This document shows positions 1 through 8,137 of a stretch of 64,000 nt of DNA, in pieces. Source of the stretch: Rhodobacteraceae bacterium 63075. Lineage in GTDB: Bacteria; Pseudomonadota; Alphaproteobacteria; Rhodobacterales; Rhodobacteraceae. Under the pieces are notes generated by a model. That model did not search any database. It had not been told where the DNA came from and saw only the letters and a list, made by a program, of their open reading frames with translations. The stretch is taken from NCBI GenBank assembly GCA_003417655.1, contig QVMW01000003.1, forward strand, positions 124,001 to 188,000. The letters run 5' to 3'. The position numbers and the translations under genes were made by a program. Each line of letters opens with the position of its first letter. Within the stretch, counting starts at the first letter, position 1.

Positions 1-293
1 CCGTTGGACCGCCAGGCGGGTATCAGGATGATCCGGGCTTGCCGCAGTTCGGCCATCCCCGCAGTTGCCGAGATGCGCATGCCGCCGAAGGCACTGACAC
101 TCCGACCTTCGGCGGATACGATCGACACCTCATAGCCCGGGTACCCGTCGTCGGGCAAAGCGCGCCCAAAGACCTCGAGCGCCACGCCCAAGCTGAACGC
201 TCCGATCTGGTCGTAGATGATCACGGCAACGCGGCCGGGAAACGTGCCGGTTTGCGCGTCGGTTTCTATTTGCAGCTCTGCGTTCATGGGCAT
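1..293 (-). CDS. GlxA-family transcriptional regulator, N-terminal part (partial)
   Basis: This gene runs off the left edge of the window, so only its first 97 or so codons are visible. The translation contains VAVIIYDQIGAFSLGVALEVFG, written here as VAVIIYDQIGAF then SLGVALEVFG, followed later by YEVSIVSAEG and ILIPAWR. This pattern matches the DJ-1/PfpI-like ligand domain of GlxA-type AraC regulators, whose C-terminal AraC helix-turn-helix would lie outside the window. Two in-frame ATG codons, at 293 and 287, are possible starts; neither has a clear ribosome binding site. The gene diverges from the LysE exporter across about 200 bases, so it may control that exporter. The family call is from motif recognition and the regulatory target is inference. 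Confidence 0.75.
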   Translation of the reverse strand, partial: MPMNAELQIETDAQTGTFPGRVAVIIYDQIGAFSLGVALEVFGRALPDDGYPGYEVSIVSAEGRSVSAFGGMRISATAGMAELRQARIILIPAWRSN

Positions 294-490
294 GGGTATG
301 ATCCGGAAATGGGAGGCTCACCAGTGGCGTTTTAGCCAAGGTGCGGTAATTTTCCGCCATTTTACCGTTGCGAAGGCCAGAAGGCTATTGTTTGGCGGTT
401 TCCCACCAATCTTTGGCATTTTCGCCAATCACGCCCTTCGCTGCATCCGGGCAAAAAGGAGCAACCAACCAGCCTTGTCATGAGTGTCAC

Positions 491-1126
491 ATGTCTTTTG
501 ATCTTGCCGTTCTCATCGCCTTTGCAAACTTCGCATTTGTCGCATCAATCACGCCCGGCCCGAACAACCTGATGGTCCTGGCGTCCGGTGCTGCCTTCGG
601 CATGCGTGCGACCTTGCCCCACATCGCGGGCATCGCGCTCGGCTTCGCGGTCATGTTGTCGGCGGTCGTCTTCGGCTTCGGAGCCGTGCTCGATCAATAT
701 CCGGTGCTCTGGTCAGTGTTGAAATGGGGCGGGGTCATCTGGCTTTTCTACCTCGCCTGGCAGTTGGCCCGACCCGCCTTGTTCTGGGCGCCTTCGACAG
801 GTGCCGCCACTTCCGAAACAAATAAGGCGCGGCCGATGACACTGGTCGAGGCGGCATTGTTTCAATGGGTGAACCCGAAAGCCTGGGCCATGGCCCTGGC
901 CGTGACCCTTGCCTATTCCGACCTCGCGGCGGCGGCGTGGCAGCGCGCGCTCATCATGTCGCTTGTCTTCGCGGCGATCGCGCCCTTGTGCAACGGCACA
1001 TGGCTTGTAGCGGGACGGGCGCTGAGAACGCTTCTGGCCGACGATGTGTGGGGGCGCATTGCCCTTCTCGTCATGTCGGCCCTGATCGTGATAAGTGCTT
1101 TGCTCATCGCGCTGGATGGACGGTGA
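491..1126 (+). CDS. LysE/RhtB-family amino acid exporter
   Basis: A 211-residue integral membrane protein with the family signature near its N terminus: VASITPGPNNLMVLASGAA, a TPGPN motif after the first membrane segment. About six hydrophobic segments are visible, the usual LysE/RhtB number, and the length is typical of the family. Such proteins export amino acids or related metabolites across the inner membrane. The ATG at 491 is preferred over upstream in-frame starts because it places the first membrane helix at the N terminus as in relatives. It diverges from a GlxA-type regulator. The stop overlaps the region just before the next membrane gene, so the two are probably co-transcribed. 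The substrate cannot be told from sequence. Confidence 0.85.
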   Translation: MSFDLAVLIAFANFAFVASITPGPNNLMVLASGAAFGMRATLPHIAGIALGFAVMLSAVVFGFGAVLDQYPVLWSVLKWGGVIWLFYLAWQLARPALFWAPSTGAATSETNKARPMTLVEAALFQWVNPKAWAMALAVTLAYSDLAAAAWQRALIMSLVFAAIAPLCNGTWLVAGRALRTLLADDVWGRIALLVMSALIVISALLIALDGR

Positions 1127-1128
1127 TC

Positions 1129-1536
1129 ATGGCCCCTTTCTTAATCGGATTTCTTTCCGGACTCGTCCTTGTCGTTTACGCCCGCGCAATCGGACTGACG
1201 CGGGAGGCCGGGTTCTTCCCGACGCTGCTCGGGGCCATTGCCAGCTTTTACGTCGTGTTTGCGATCGAGGATGGTGCGTCAGTTTCTGTCTTGACCCTGC
1301 ATATCGGCCTTTTTCTCGGCTTTATCGCGTTGGCGACGGCGGGCTACCGGGTCTGGTATTGGTTCACCTGTCTCGGCCTCGTCCTGCACGCCGGGGTCGA
1401 TCTGCTGATCCACTACGTGCCTGACGATCCCTCCCCGGACTGGTGGGGGCTATATTGCCTGTCGCTTGACCTGGTTCTGGCCGGGTCGATGATCTGGCTG
1501 CGATTGCGGACACATCCTGCGGAGCAGGAGCGCTAG
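1129..1536 (+). CDS. small integral membrane protein, unknown function
   Basis: A 135-residue hydrophobic protein with about four predicted membrane segments, including FLIGFLSGLVLVVYA near the start and LGLVLHAGVDLLIHYV in the second half. It begins two bases after the LysE stop codon, and three bases separate its own stop from the following hydrolase, so the three are likely one operon. I do not recognise a named family. An in-frame GTG at 1123 is another possible start. Polar residues in the loops (DDPSPDWW) are compatible with a small channel or accessory membrane subunit, but no function should be assigned. Confidence 0.7.
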   Translation: MAPFLIGFLSGLVLVVYARAIGLTREAGFFPTLLGAIASFYVVFAIEDGASVSVLTLHIGLFLGFIALATAGYRVWYWFTCLGLVLHAGVDLLIHYVPDDPSPDWWGLYCLSLDLVLAGSMIWLRLRTHPAEQER

Positions 1537-1539
1537 CCG

Positions 1540-2361
1540 ATGCTGGACCTTCCCAATACCTCGCATGTCGAACGGCACGAAATCCACTGGGGTTCGCTCG
1601 GGGACGGGCCTCCGCTGATCGCGCTGCACGGCACGCCGTTTTCCTCACAAGTCTGGCGGCGGATCATCCCCCACGCGGCAGACCGGCGGCGGGTCTATTT
1701 CTACGACATGCCTGGGTATGGACGATCCGAGATGCGAGACAGTCAGGACGTTTCGCTTGGTATGCAGAACCGCGTTCTTGCGGAACTACTACAACTCTGG
1801 GATGTCGAAAAACCGGATGTTTTTGCCCATGACTTCGGCGGGGCAACGGCCCTTCGACTTCACTATCTCGACAAGATCGACTTCGCCTCGCTGATGATCT
1901 TCGACGCGGTCGCCATGGCCCCCTGGGGGTCGCCTCTTGTGCGGCACCTGCGCCAGCACGAAGATGCATTCACAGGCATGCCAGGCTACATGCATCGCGC
2001 CGTCTTGGACGCCTACCTTCAGACGGCGGCGCACTCGCCGCTCACACCTGACGCGTTGGACACTTATGCGGCACCATGGACGACCGAGCAAGGTCAACCG
2101 GCATTCTACCGCCAGATTGCACAGATGGATCAGGCTTATACAGATGAGATTGAGCCGCTTTTCGGGCCAATGCCCTTTCCAGTGACGGTGCTATGGGGGC
2201 GCGATGATGATTGGATTCCTATTGATATGGGACGCCAACTGGCCAAGCGTATTTCCGGCAAGGGCCTGATTGAGATCGCTGACGCGGGTCACCTCGTTCA
2301 GGAAGACAAGCCCGAAGCAATTGTATCGGCGCTGGTCCGTCATTTGGAGGACGTCCAATGA
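1540..2361 (+). CDS. alpha/beta hydrolase, dehalogenase-like with Asp nucleophile
   Basis: A 273-residue alpha/beta hydrolase. The oxyanion-hole motif LHGTPF is at residues 29-34. The nucleophile elbow reads AHDFGGA with Asp98 in place of the usual serine, as in haloalkane and fluoroacetate dehalogenases and epoxide hydrolases. Acidic residues D222-D224 (WGRDDDWIP) and H251 (ADAGHLVQED) complete the expected triad. An Asp nucleophile implies hydrolysis through an ester intermediate formed on the enzyme, suited to carbon-halogen or epoxide substrates. The substrate is not determined. The gene follows the small membrane protein and its stop overlaps the next start by four bases, so it is translationally coupled to the downstream membrane-anchored protein. 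Confidence 0.85.
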   Translation: MLDLPNTSHVERHEIHWGSLGDGPPLIALHGTPFSSQVWRRIIPHAADRRRVYFYDMPGYGRSEMRDSQDVSLGMQNRVLAELLQLWDVEKPDVFAHDFGGATALRLHYLDKIDFASLMIFDAVAMAPWGSPLVRHLRQHEDAFTGMPGYMHRAVLDAYLQTAAHSPLTPDALDTYAAPWTTEQGQPAFYRQIAQMDQAYTDEIEPLFGPMPFPVTVLWGRDDDWIPIDMGRQLAKRISGKGLIEIADAGHLVQEDKPEAIVSALVRHLEDVQ

Positions 2362-2840
2362 GTTCATCGCAAGATCGCATCGGAACGCGGGTTAGACTCA
2401 ACCTCTGTCTTATCATTACGAGCGCTACGCTCACCTGGGGCGGCGCATGGTTCTATCACCTGAACAATCGGCCAAGCACTCAAGTGGTGACATTTTTGTT
2501 TGACGACTTTGATTGCCGCACCTTCACCATTTTCGAGGATCCTTCACTTGGCGAGTTCAACCAAAACCTGGCGGTGCGAATACCGTCAGATGGACCTCAA
2601 GCGGTGCGCCTGCCCCAAAATCAGGGTCGCTATAGTTTTTGGGATATCAATGGTATCGGAGCGTACAAGACTGAACTGGAAATAGGAACCTTTGGGCCGA
2701 ATGGGACAAGAGTTGGATACTCATTCTTGGGGATTGGCGCGGAACTGCCGTGTGGACGCGAGGAACTGCGGGACGAATTGGTCCCGGACATGCAGAGCCT
2801 TTTCGAAGCGGCGCTGGCCGTCCAGCCACCCGAAGGCTGA
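2358..2840 (+). CDS. membrane-anchored hypothetical protein
   Basis: A 160-residue protein with one N-terminal hydrophobic segment (about residues 14-33, LCLIITSATLTWGGAWFYHL) followed by a hydrophilic, probably periplasmic, domain with two or three cysteines. The start overlaps the upstream hydrolase stop in an ATGA arrangement. Its codon use is visibly more AT-rich than that of the hut or pha genes in this window, a sign of possible horizontal acquisition. No family is recognised. It sits 26 bases before a DUF3396 gene and could be functionally linked to it, but that is only a guess from position. Confidence 0.65.
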   Translation: MSSSQDRIGTRVRLNLCLIITSATLTWGGAWFYHLNNRPSTQVVTFLFDDFDCRTFTIFEDPSLGEFNQNLAVRIPSDGPQAVRLPQNQGRYSFWDINGIGAYKTELEIGTFGPNGTRVGYSFLGIGAELPCGREELRDELVPDMQSLFEAALAVQPPEG

Positions 2841-2866
2841 ACACCATGTAAAAGGAGGTTTGGACG

Positions 2867-3832
2867 ATGCCAAACTACTTGATACGAAATGACAAAAAAG
2901 TCGCTCAACCAGCATTTCGCGTCCTGCTGTACTGCGATGGCAGTCTAAACGATCCGGAAAATGCCAAAGGGGTCTTGGCGCTCTTCAACCTATTTCTTGA
3001 AGCATACGGTGAAGAGGCAGCATGGATTGCCATTGCAGATCATGAGCGCAAGCTACGTCCAAAGAAGCTCTCGACGAAACGTATCGAGGATGCGCGCTCA
3101 TGGCTGGCAACACCCAACAAGTCTTGGCCTGCGACCTGCCGTGTTGTCGGGCCGCTCAGTGACGAAACGCACAACATCGTAGTGCCCGCGTTCAGGGTGG
3201 ATGAGTATCGGATGATGTATCTGGACATCTCTGTCCCTGACGATCTAGCCCGCGCCCTTCCTTTTGCTGAGGCCGCGACGGAGATCATCCAAGAGATGCC
3301 GGTGATCGCCTGCGTCATGGGTTTTGGCTTCTACCTGCCGCAGGCGCTTGAAAGCCTCGCGTCTTGGCTGCCCCGCGGCTTTGAACGCTACAGGACAGCC
3401 ATCGAATTCATGGTCCATGGGGCAACGATGGGTATCCGCAAGACCGAAGAGGGCTACCGGTGGGACGAAAGCCCTAAACTCGACCCCGACGCACCGGCAG
3501 ACCTGCAACCCGGAGTCCCGGACATCGGTTGGCGAACAATTGTCGGCGCAGAATTTCTTGATCGTCTGCCGAATCTGAAGAATGCCTTGGGGACCAAACC
3601 TGAAGTATCAGTAGAGGAAGCCCCCAAAATGACCACGATCACGACCGGCGAGGAGCCGATTTGGGGCGATATCGTTTCGGGTGAAGACATCTCGGCCTAC
3701 CAGGCTGTGGCTCAGGCATTGGCCCCGGTACGCTACCCTACAGATATTGCCTACGGATCGCTTTTCGGCAACCAGTATTATGAACCGGAAGGCCGCGCTC
3801 GGATCCGAGCGTATCTTTCCCGGTTCGATTGA
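2867..3832 (+). CDS. DUF3396 (type VI immunity family) protein
   Basis: A 321-residue cytoplasmic protein preceded by a strong ribosome binding site (AAAGGAGG, 2848-2857). The layout matches DUF3396: an N-terminal FRVLLYCDG strand region, a middle YRMMYLDISVPDDL segment with a following helix, VMGFGFYLPQ, and near the C terminus PDIGWRTIVGAEFLDRLP, which corresponds to the family's conserved GVNWLTFLG-type block. DUF3396 includes TsiT-like immunity proteins that neutralise type VI secretion effectors. No effector, VgrG or secretion gene lies nearby, so this looks like an orphan immunity gene or a relative with another role. The family call is by pattern; the immunity role is inferred from the family. 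Confidence 0.7.
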   Translation: MPNYLIRNDKKVAQPAFRVLLYCDGSLNDPENAKGVLALFNLFLEAYGEEAAWIAIADHERKLRPKKLSTKRIEDARSWLATPNKSWPATCRVVGPLSDETHNIVVPAFRVDEYRMMYLDISVPDDLARALPFAEAATEIIQEMPVIACVMGFGFYLPQALESLASWLPRGFERYRTAIEFMVHGATMGIRKTEEGYRWDESPKLDPDAPADLQPGVPDIGWRTIVGAEFLDRLPNLKNALGTKPEVSVEEAPKMTTITTGEEPIWGDIVSGEDISAYQAVAQALAPVRYPTDIAYGSLFGNQYYEPEGRARIRAYLSRFD

Positions 3833-3854
3833 AAATCATTCATTCGGGGAAAGC

Positions 3855-5051
3855 ATGAACAGTCTGTTCCGTCCACTCGAACTGCCCAACGGCACGATCC
3901 TGAAGAACCGTTTGGTCAAGTCCGCGATGTCCGATACCTTGGGCGATGGCTGGGGCAATCCGACGCCAGAGCAAGGGCGGCTCTACGAGACATGGGACCG
4001 CGGAGACGTCGCTGTTTCCGTCATCGGTGAGGTTCAGGGGGATCCGCGCACGATCGAACATCCTGGGAACCTGGTCCTCGACACGCAATCTGACTTCGAC
4101 GCATTTCGCGCCCTCGCTCAACAGGGGCAGGCAAACGGCGCAGCCCTTTGGCTGCAGCTCGGGCACGCCGGAGCGCTGACGCCGGATTGGTTGGGCATAC
4201 CCAAAGGGCCAAGCGCCTTGGACCTCAATGGCCTGAGATGCGATGCGCTTTCGCTATCCGAGATCTCTGCCCTGCCGGACCATTTCGCGCGAACCGCCCG
4301 CCTCGCTTCCGACCTTGGCTTTGGTGGCGTCCAGATCCACGCCGCGCATGGCTTCCTGTTGAGCCAGTTCCTGTCTCCGCTGTTCAATCGTCGGCAAGAC
4401 GGGTACGGCGGCAGCGCGAAAAACAGGATGCGCCTTGTCATCGAAACCGTCGAAGCCGTGCGCGCTCAGGTGCCCAAAGAGTTCTGTGTCTCGATCAAGC
4501 TCAATGCAACTGACCAGATCACCGGCGGCCTGACGCAGGACGGCGCGCTCGGGGTGGTCGCGGCGCTCGATGGACGCGGTCTGGACCTGATGGAATTCAG
4601 CGGCGGCACTTACTTTCCCGGCGCCCCGGCCTCGTCGGATGCAGTATCTGGCGGGCCCTACTTCATCGACTTCGCTAAAACGGCCCGGCAATTGACCACA
4701 GTGCCACTCATGGCAACGGGCGGTTTCAAGTCACGTATGCAGGCTGACGCCGCCATCCGCTCGGGAGCGACAGACCTGATCGGGCTTGCACGGGCGCTCG
4801 TGCTGGACCCGGCCTTGCCAACGACATGGAGGACCCAAGGCCACGACCCTCTTTTTCCCCGGTTCGCGGAGGCGCTTCCCGGCGGAGTCACCGCTTGGTA
4901 TACGCAAGGACTGCAGGCGATCGCGCGGGGTGGTGAGGGGAGCAAGACCGACGTTTCGCTTGCCGACGCTCTCAGCGCTCTCACCGAGCGGACTGAACGG
5001 CAAAAACAAAGCCTTTCCAAGCGCCTCGCGCAACACACCACCTTTCCCTGA
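3855..5051 (+). CDS. NADH:flavin oxidoreductase, old yellow enzyme family
   Basis: A 398-residue FMN-dependent TIM-barrel oxidoreductase. Hallmarks are the N-terminal LFRPLELPNGTILKNRLVKS, the substrate-binding IHAAHGFLLSQFLSP block with the catalytic histidine region, NRRQDGYGGS followed by NRMRLVIE, and the C-terminal phosphate-binding MATGGF and IGLARAL. The ATG at 3855 has a GGGGAAAG ribosome binding site, whereas the longer open frame upstream overlaps the preceding gene and is not credible. Members reduce activated alkenes, nitro compounds or related electrophiles with NAD(P)H. The C terminus carries a charged tail (ERTERQKQSLSKRL) beyond the barrel. The substrate is unknown. It is 22 bases downstream of the DUF3396 gene and convergent with the MFS gene. 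Confidence 0.9.
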   Translation: MNSLFRPLELPNGTILKNRLVKSAMSDTLGDGWGNPTPEQGRLYETWDRGDVAVSVIGEVQGDPRTIEHPGNLVLDTQSDFDAFRALAQQGQANGAALWLQLGHAGALTPDWLGIPKGPSALDLNGLRCDALSLSEISALPDHFARTARLASDLGFGGVQIHAAHGFLLSQFLSPLFNRRQDGYGGSAKNRMRLVIETVEAVRAQVPKEFCVSIKLNATDQITGGLTQDGALGVVAALDGRGLDLMEFSGGTYFPGAPASSDAVSGGPYFIDFAKTARQLTTVPLMATGGFKSRMQADAAIRSGATDLIGLARALVLDPALPTTWRTQGHDPLFPRFAEALPGGVTAWYTQGLQAIARGGEGSKTDVSLADALSALTERTERQKQSLSKRLAQHTTFP

Positions 5052-5129
5052 GAGCCCGCGTACGAAATCTTTTGGCCCGCGTTTTGGCAGGCGCACCAAG
5101 TCTTGCGGCCTTCCCCACAGACCGTTTCG

Positions 5130-6299
5130 CTATACCTGCACAAGTGGTCGTTGAAGTACCGCTAGCGCCGCGGCGCACAACAGGATGCCTCCAGCGACGA
5201 TGACACCCGTATCGACCGTGCCGGTCATGTCCGCGATCGCGCCTGCAGCCACAGGCCCGACCGTCTGGCCGATGGCGAAGATGAGCGTGAACAGGCTGAC
5301 CGATTTGCCCCAAAGGGCTTGCGGCAGGTTCTTTCTCCCGAAACTCGTCACGGCGCCGGGACCTATGAAAACCGCCAATCCGAACAGCAGCGCCGACAGC
5401 GCGAAACCAACTGCACCGGGCACGATCCATGGCAGCAGCGTAGCGACTCCCGTGACGACACAGGCGAGAGCGAGCGGAACGCCCGAGGCCCATCGCGCAA
5501 GAACCGGACGCCAGAGAAACGGGGAAAGTATGATGCCAATTCCGATGATCACCCATCCCCCGGAGATCGCAGCGGCGCTCATACCGGCCTCCCGCACCGA
5601 GGCGACGATGAAGGTCAGATATACGATATACCCTGTCGCGAAGAGGCCGTAACCAAGCAGCGCAAAGCCCATTTTCCCAACCGGCAGGGATGCGTCGTCT
5701 TTTCCGGTCTTTCGAGAAACCTCTGTCTGACCGGCTGCCCAAATCGAAAACGGGGCCAGAACCAGACTGGTGGCACCGAGCCCGACCCATGCCTCAGGCC
5801 AGAACAGCGCCCCATGCCGGGCGAACAGTCCGGGCAGCAAGGCGCCGCTGAGGATCATGCCCAGACCCGCGCCTCCGAAATAACCCGCGATGGCCAGTGC
5901 ATTTCGTCTCGCATCGTCAGGAAACAAGGAGGCCGCCATGGTGCCGCCGGCGATGAAGACCGGCGCGCCCGCCACGCCCGCCAGGATGCGCCAGAACGTC
6001 AGATACCAGAAACCATCGCCAAAGCCGCACATGAGAAGGCTGAGGGCCGTAACGACGAGGCCAACGCTGAACAGCCACTTCGCAGGAACGCGCCCGATGG
6101 CCGCGAATGTCAGGACTGCCCCGCCAATGTATCCAAGGGCGTTGGCCGTGTTGATCCAGCCGGACTGCGTGTAGCTCCAGCTCAGATCGCTTTGCATGGC
6201 CGGCAGGATCAGACCATATGCGAAGCGCGCAAACGCGTTGCTGACCGTAACCCCAAGGGCCAACCCGATCACGATCCACCAGTCGCGGCCGGACGTCAT
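5130..6299 (-). CDS. MFS transporter, YbfB/YjiJ type
   Basis: A 389-residue protein with about twelve hydrophobic segments. The opening segment (GLALGVTVSNAFARFAYGLI followed by LPAM) is characteristic of the YbfB/YjiJ branch of the major facilitator superfamily, which conserves FARF-YGLILP after the first helix. A hydrophilic loop around residues 195-210 separates the two six-helix halves. It is likely a proton-coupled inner-membrane exporter. Its start overlaps the stop of the upstream tetR gene by four bases (ATGA), so the pair is one transcript and the exporter is almost certainly controlled by that TetR protein. The substrate is unknown. Confidence 0.88.
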   Translation of the reverse strand: MTSGRDWWIVIGLALGVTVSNAFARFAYGLILPAMQSDLSWSYTQSGWINTANALGYIGGAVLTFAAIGRVPAKWLFSVGLVVTALSLLMCGFGDGFWYLTFWRILAGVAGAPVFIAGGTMAASLFPDDARRNALAIAGYFGGAGLGMILSGALLPGLFARHGALFWPEAWVGLGATSLVLAPFSIWAAGQTEVSRKTGKDDASLPVGKMGFALLGYGLFATGYIVYLTFIVASVREAGMSAAAISGGWVIIGIGIILSPFLWRPVLARWASGVPLALACVVTGVATLLPWIVPGAVGFALSALLFGLAVFIGPGAVTSFGRKNLPQALWGKSVSLFTLIFAIGQTVGPVAAGAIADMTGTVDTGVIVAGGILLCAAALAVLQRPLVQV

Positions 6300-6868
6300 T
6301 GCGTCGCCGTCCGCATCAAGGTTCGGGCGGCCTCCCGCGCCAAGTCAATTGGCCTATCGGACTGGTGGACGTAGGTGCCGACGATGCCACCATCCCAAAG
6401 TACGGCGATCTGGTCCGCAAGGACATCAGGATCTGAGAAGACACCTTCACCTAGCTGAGCCCGGATATTGGCCCTGATCCAAGCTTTATGCTGCTGTGCC
6501 AAGGCGTGCAGCACGCTGTCAGGCGCAGCCGCCTCTATCGCAAGATTGATGAAGGCGCACCCCCGGAAGCCCTTTTGCGAGGCGACATCCTCCGCGACAA
6601 GGAACAGCGCCAGGACACGCTCTAACGGTCCTTCGAGATCTTCTTGCGTCGCCTGAATGGCGACCCGCCGGAGTTCGGCCTCCCTCTCGAAAACCGCAAG
6701 AATGAGGTCATCCTTGGACGCAAAGTTGTTGTATAGCGTCATGCGCGCCACATCGGCTTCTGCAGTGATCTTGTTGATACCGGTTTGCGGGACACCCTCA
6801 CCGAGAAACAGCTCTCTTGCGGTTTCGATGAGACGATCTTTGGTTGGCTTTCGCACAGAATTAGGCAT
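6296..6868 (-). CDS. TetR/AcrR-family transcriptional repressor
   Basis: A 190-residue TetR-type regulator. The N-terminal helix-turn-helix region reads LIETARELFLGEGVPQTGIN then AEADVARMTLYNNFASKDDL, the standard TetR DNA-binding signature with the TLYNNF recognition helix. The rest is a helical ligand-binding domain. It is the first gene of a two-gene unit with the MFS transporter and is probably autoregulatory. The bases just upstream of its start contain TAGTTAGGTAGACT on the minus strand (within 6869-6890), a plausible operator with repeated TAG half-sites, but this is weak. The effector molecule is unknown. Confidence 0.9.
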   Translation of the reverse strand: MPNSVRKPTKDRLIETARELFLGEGVPQTGINKITAEADVARMTLYNNFASKDDLILAVFEREAELRRVAIQATQEDLEGPLERVLALFLVAEDVASQKGFRGCAFINLAIEAAAPDSVLHALAQQHKAWIRANIRAQLGEGVFSDPDVLADQIAVLWDGGIVGTYVHQSDRPIDLAREAARTLMRTATQ

Positions 6869-7435
6869 ACCAGTCTACCTAACTACTTTCTAAGGCTCTG
6901 TCCATGGCTGGTTACAATAATCCGGACCGGTTTTGAGCATGTCACAGGAAGTGCAGACATCGCGCCGAAGGTCACTTGGCCGTTCGACACATAGAAGCGA
7001 GCTCTTTTGCAACAGAACCTAGCATTTGACGCTGATGTACCAACGGTGAAGCCGAACCGTACATCAGAACTACAAAGCGCTCGTTTCGGTGGCTCGGTTC
7101 GACAGGGCGCATAGAACCTGAAAACTGGCCAAAATCAACGGCCCTTCCCTGGTGGTCATTCAATAACCTCGAGCAGACGAAACTGCGCCAAGCACCGAGA
7201 TGCCCGCGACGCGGTGCGAAATCACGCGATCAGAACGAGAACATGAGCTGCACACGACGCTCCGTAATATATTGAAATTAAATAATAATTGCCACCACCC
7301 ATCATCGGAGCGACGGACAGGCGCGAGGCCTCTTCTGCGGGCTTGGTTTTCTCGAGCATAATCGCGGCCCGTCATCACCCTTCGGGTGCCCCTCTTTTTC
7401 ACGCAATGCGCCCTATGCGCAAGGGGCAGCGGGCG
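6869..7435. other. AT-richer intergenic region with no recognised gene
   Basis: These 567 bases lie between the tetR start and the hutC stop. The stretch has visibly lower GC than its surroundings, including the AT tract AATATATTGAAATTAAATAA around 7266-7286. A 63-codon open frame on the minus strand (6972-7163) has no ribosome binding site and resembles no family I know. A small hairpin CACCC-TTC-GGGTG lies near 7377-7389. I see no RNA gene, transposase remnant or inverted terminal repeats. The position marks the boundary between an accessory segment and the conserved hut locus. Confidence 0.5.
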
Positions 7436-8137
7436 TCAGGACTGGCTGACGAGCTGGTATCCCGGCGCGGTGCTCGAGCGCACCGTCGTGATCGGCGCGC
7501 CGTCGATCCAGGTGGTCCGCTCGATCATCAGCAGCGCCGCGCCCGGATCGACCCCGAGAATATCGGCGCGCTCGGCCCCCGCCTGCTCGGCGTAAAAGCG
7601 CATGTCGAGCTTGTCGTAAGGCTTGTGCTTGACGAGCCACTCGTTGACGTTGACCTCGGAGACGTCGAGCTCGAGCGCCTCCGGGACCGTCTCCGGCACG
7701 ATCCAGCGATCCTCCAGGATGAAAGGGCGCGCATCGGCAAGGTGAAGCGCCTGCACGCGCAGCATGGCCTGGGAGAACGTCGCGCCGAAAGCGGCCTGGA
7801 CGGCGTGCGGCGGCGGGCCGACCTCGCGGCTGATGAGCCGGTAACCATAGGTGCTGCCCCGGCTCTCGACCTCCTTGCGCGCGACCGGAATGTCGAGCGT
7901 GGCGCGGGTCACAGGATCGGGGCGAACGCGGCTGCCACCCTTGCGCCTGCGCTCGACGAACCCGCTGTCCGAGAGGTCTTGCATGGCGCGCTGCACGGTC
8001 GAGCGGGCGCAGCCGAGCGCCTCCGCGAGGTCGGCATCGCGCGGCAGCTTGTCACCGGGCCTGAAATCCCCGCTGAGGATCCGGCCATGAATCCGGTCGC
8101 GGATCTCCTGCCAGCTTTGCCTTTGCTCGCGGCTCAT
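7436..8137 (-). CDS. hutC: histidine utilisation repressor HutC (GntR family)
   Basis: A 233-residue GntR/HutC regulator. The winged helix is at about residues 8-75, with GDKLPRDADLAEALGCARST and VQRAMQDLSDSGFVERRRKG in it; the rest is a UTRA ligand-binding domain, ending LLMIERTTWIDGAPIT then TVRSSTAPGY. HutC proteins repress hut genes and release DNA on binding urocanate. Its start overlaps the hutF stop by four bases, so the repressor is made from the hutF transcript and would control its own synthesis. The likely operator is the GTAGCTAC palindrome between the divergent hutF and hutI promoters. Assignment rests on domain pattern and perfect hut context. Confidence 0.93.
   Translation of the reverse strand: MSREQRQSWQEIRDRIHGRILSGDFRPGDKLPRDADLAEALGCARSTVQRAMQDLSDSGFVERRRKGGSRVRPDPVTRATLDIPVARKEVESRGSTYGYRLISREVGPPPHAVQAAFGATFSQAMLRVQALHLADARPFILEDRWIVPETVPEALELDVSEVNVNEWLVKHKPYDKLDMRFYAEQAGAERADILGVDPGAALLMIERTTWIDGAPITTVRSSTAPGYQLVSQS

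Noticed and set aside
6972..7163. 63-codon minus-strand frame in the gap before hutC
   Set aside because: No ribosome binding site, no family match and the surrounding DNA looks non-coding.
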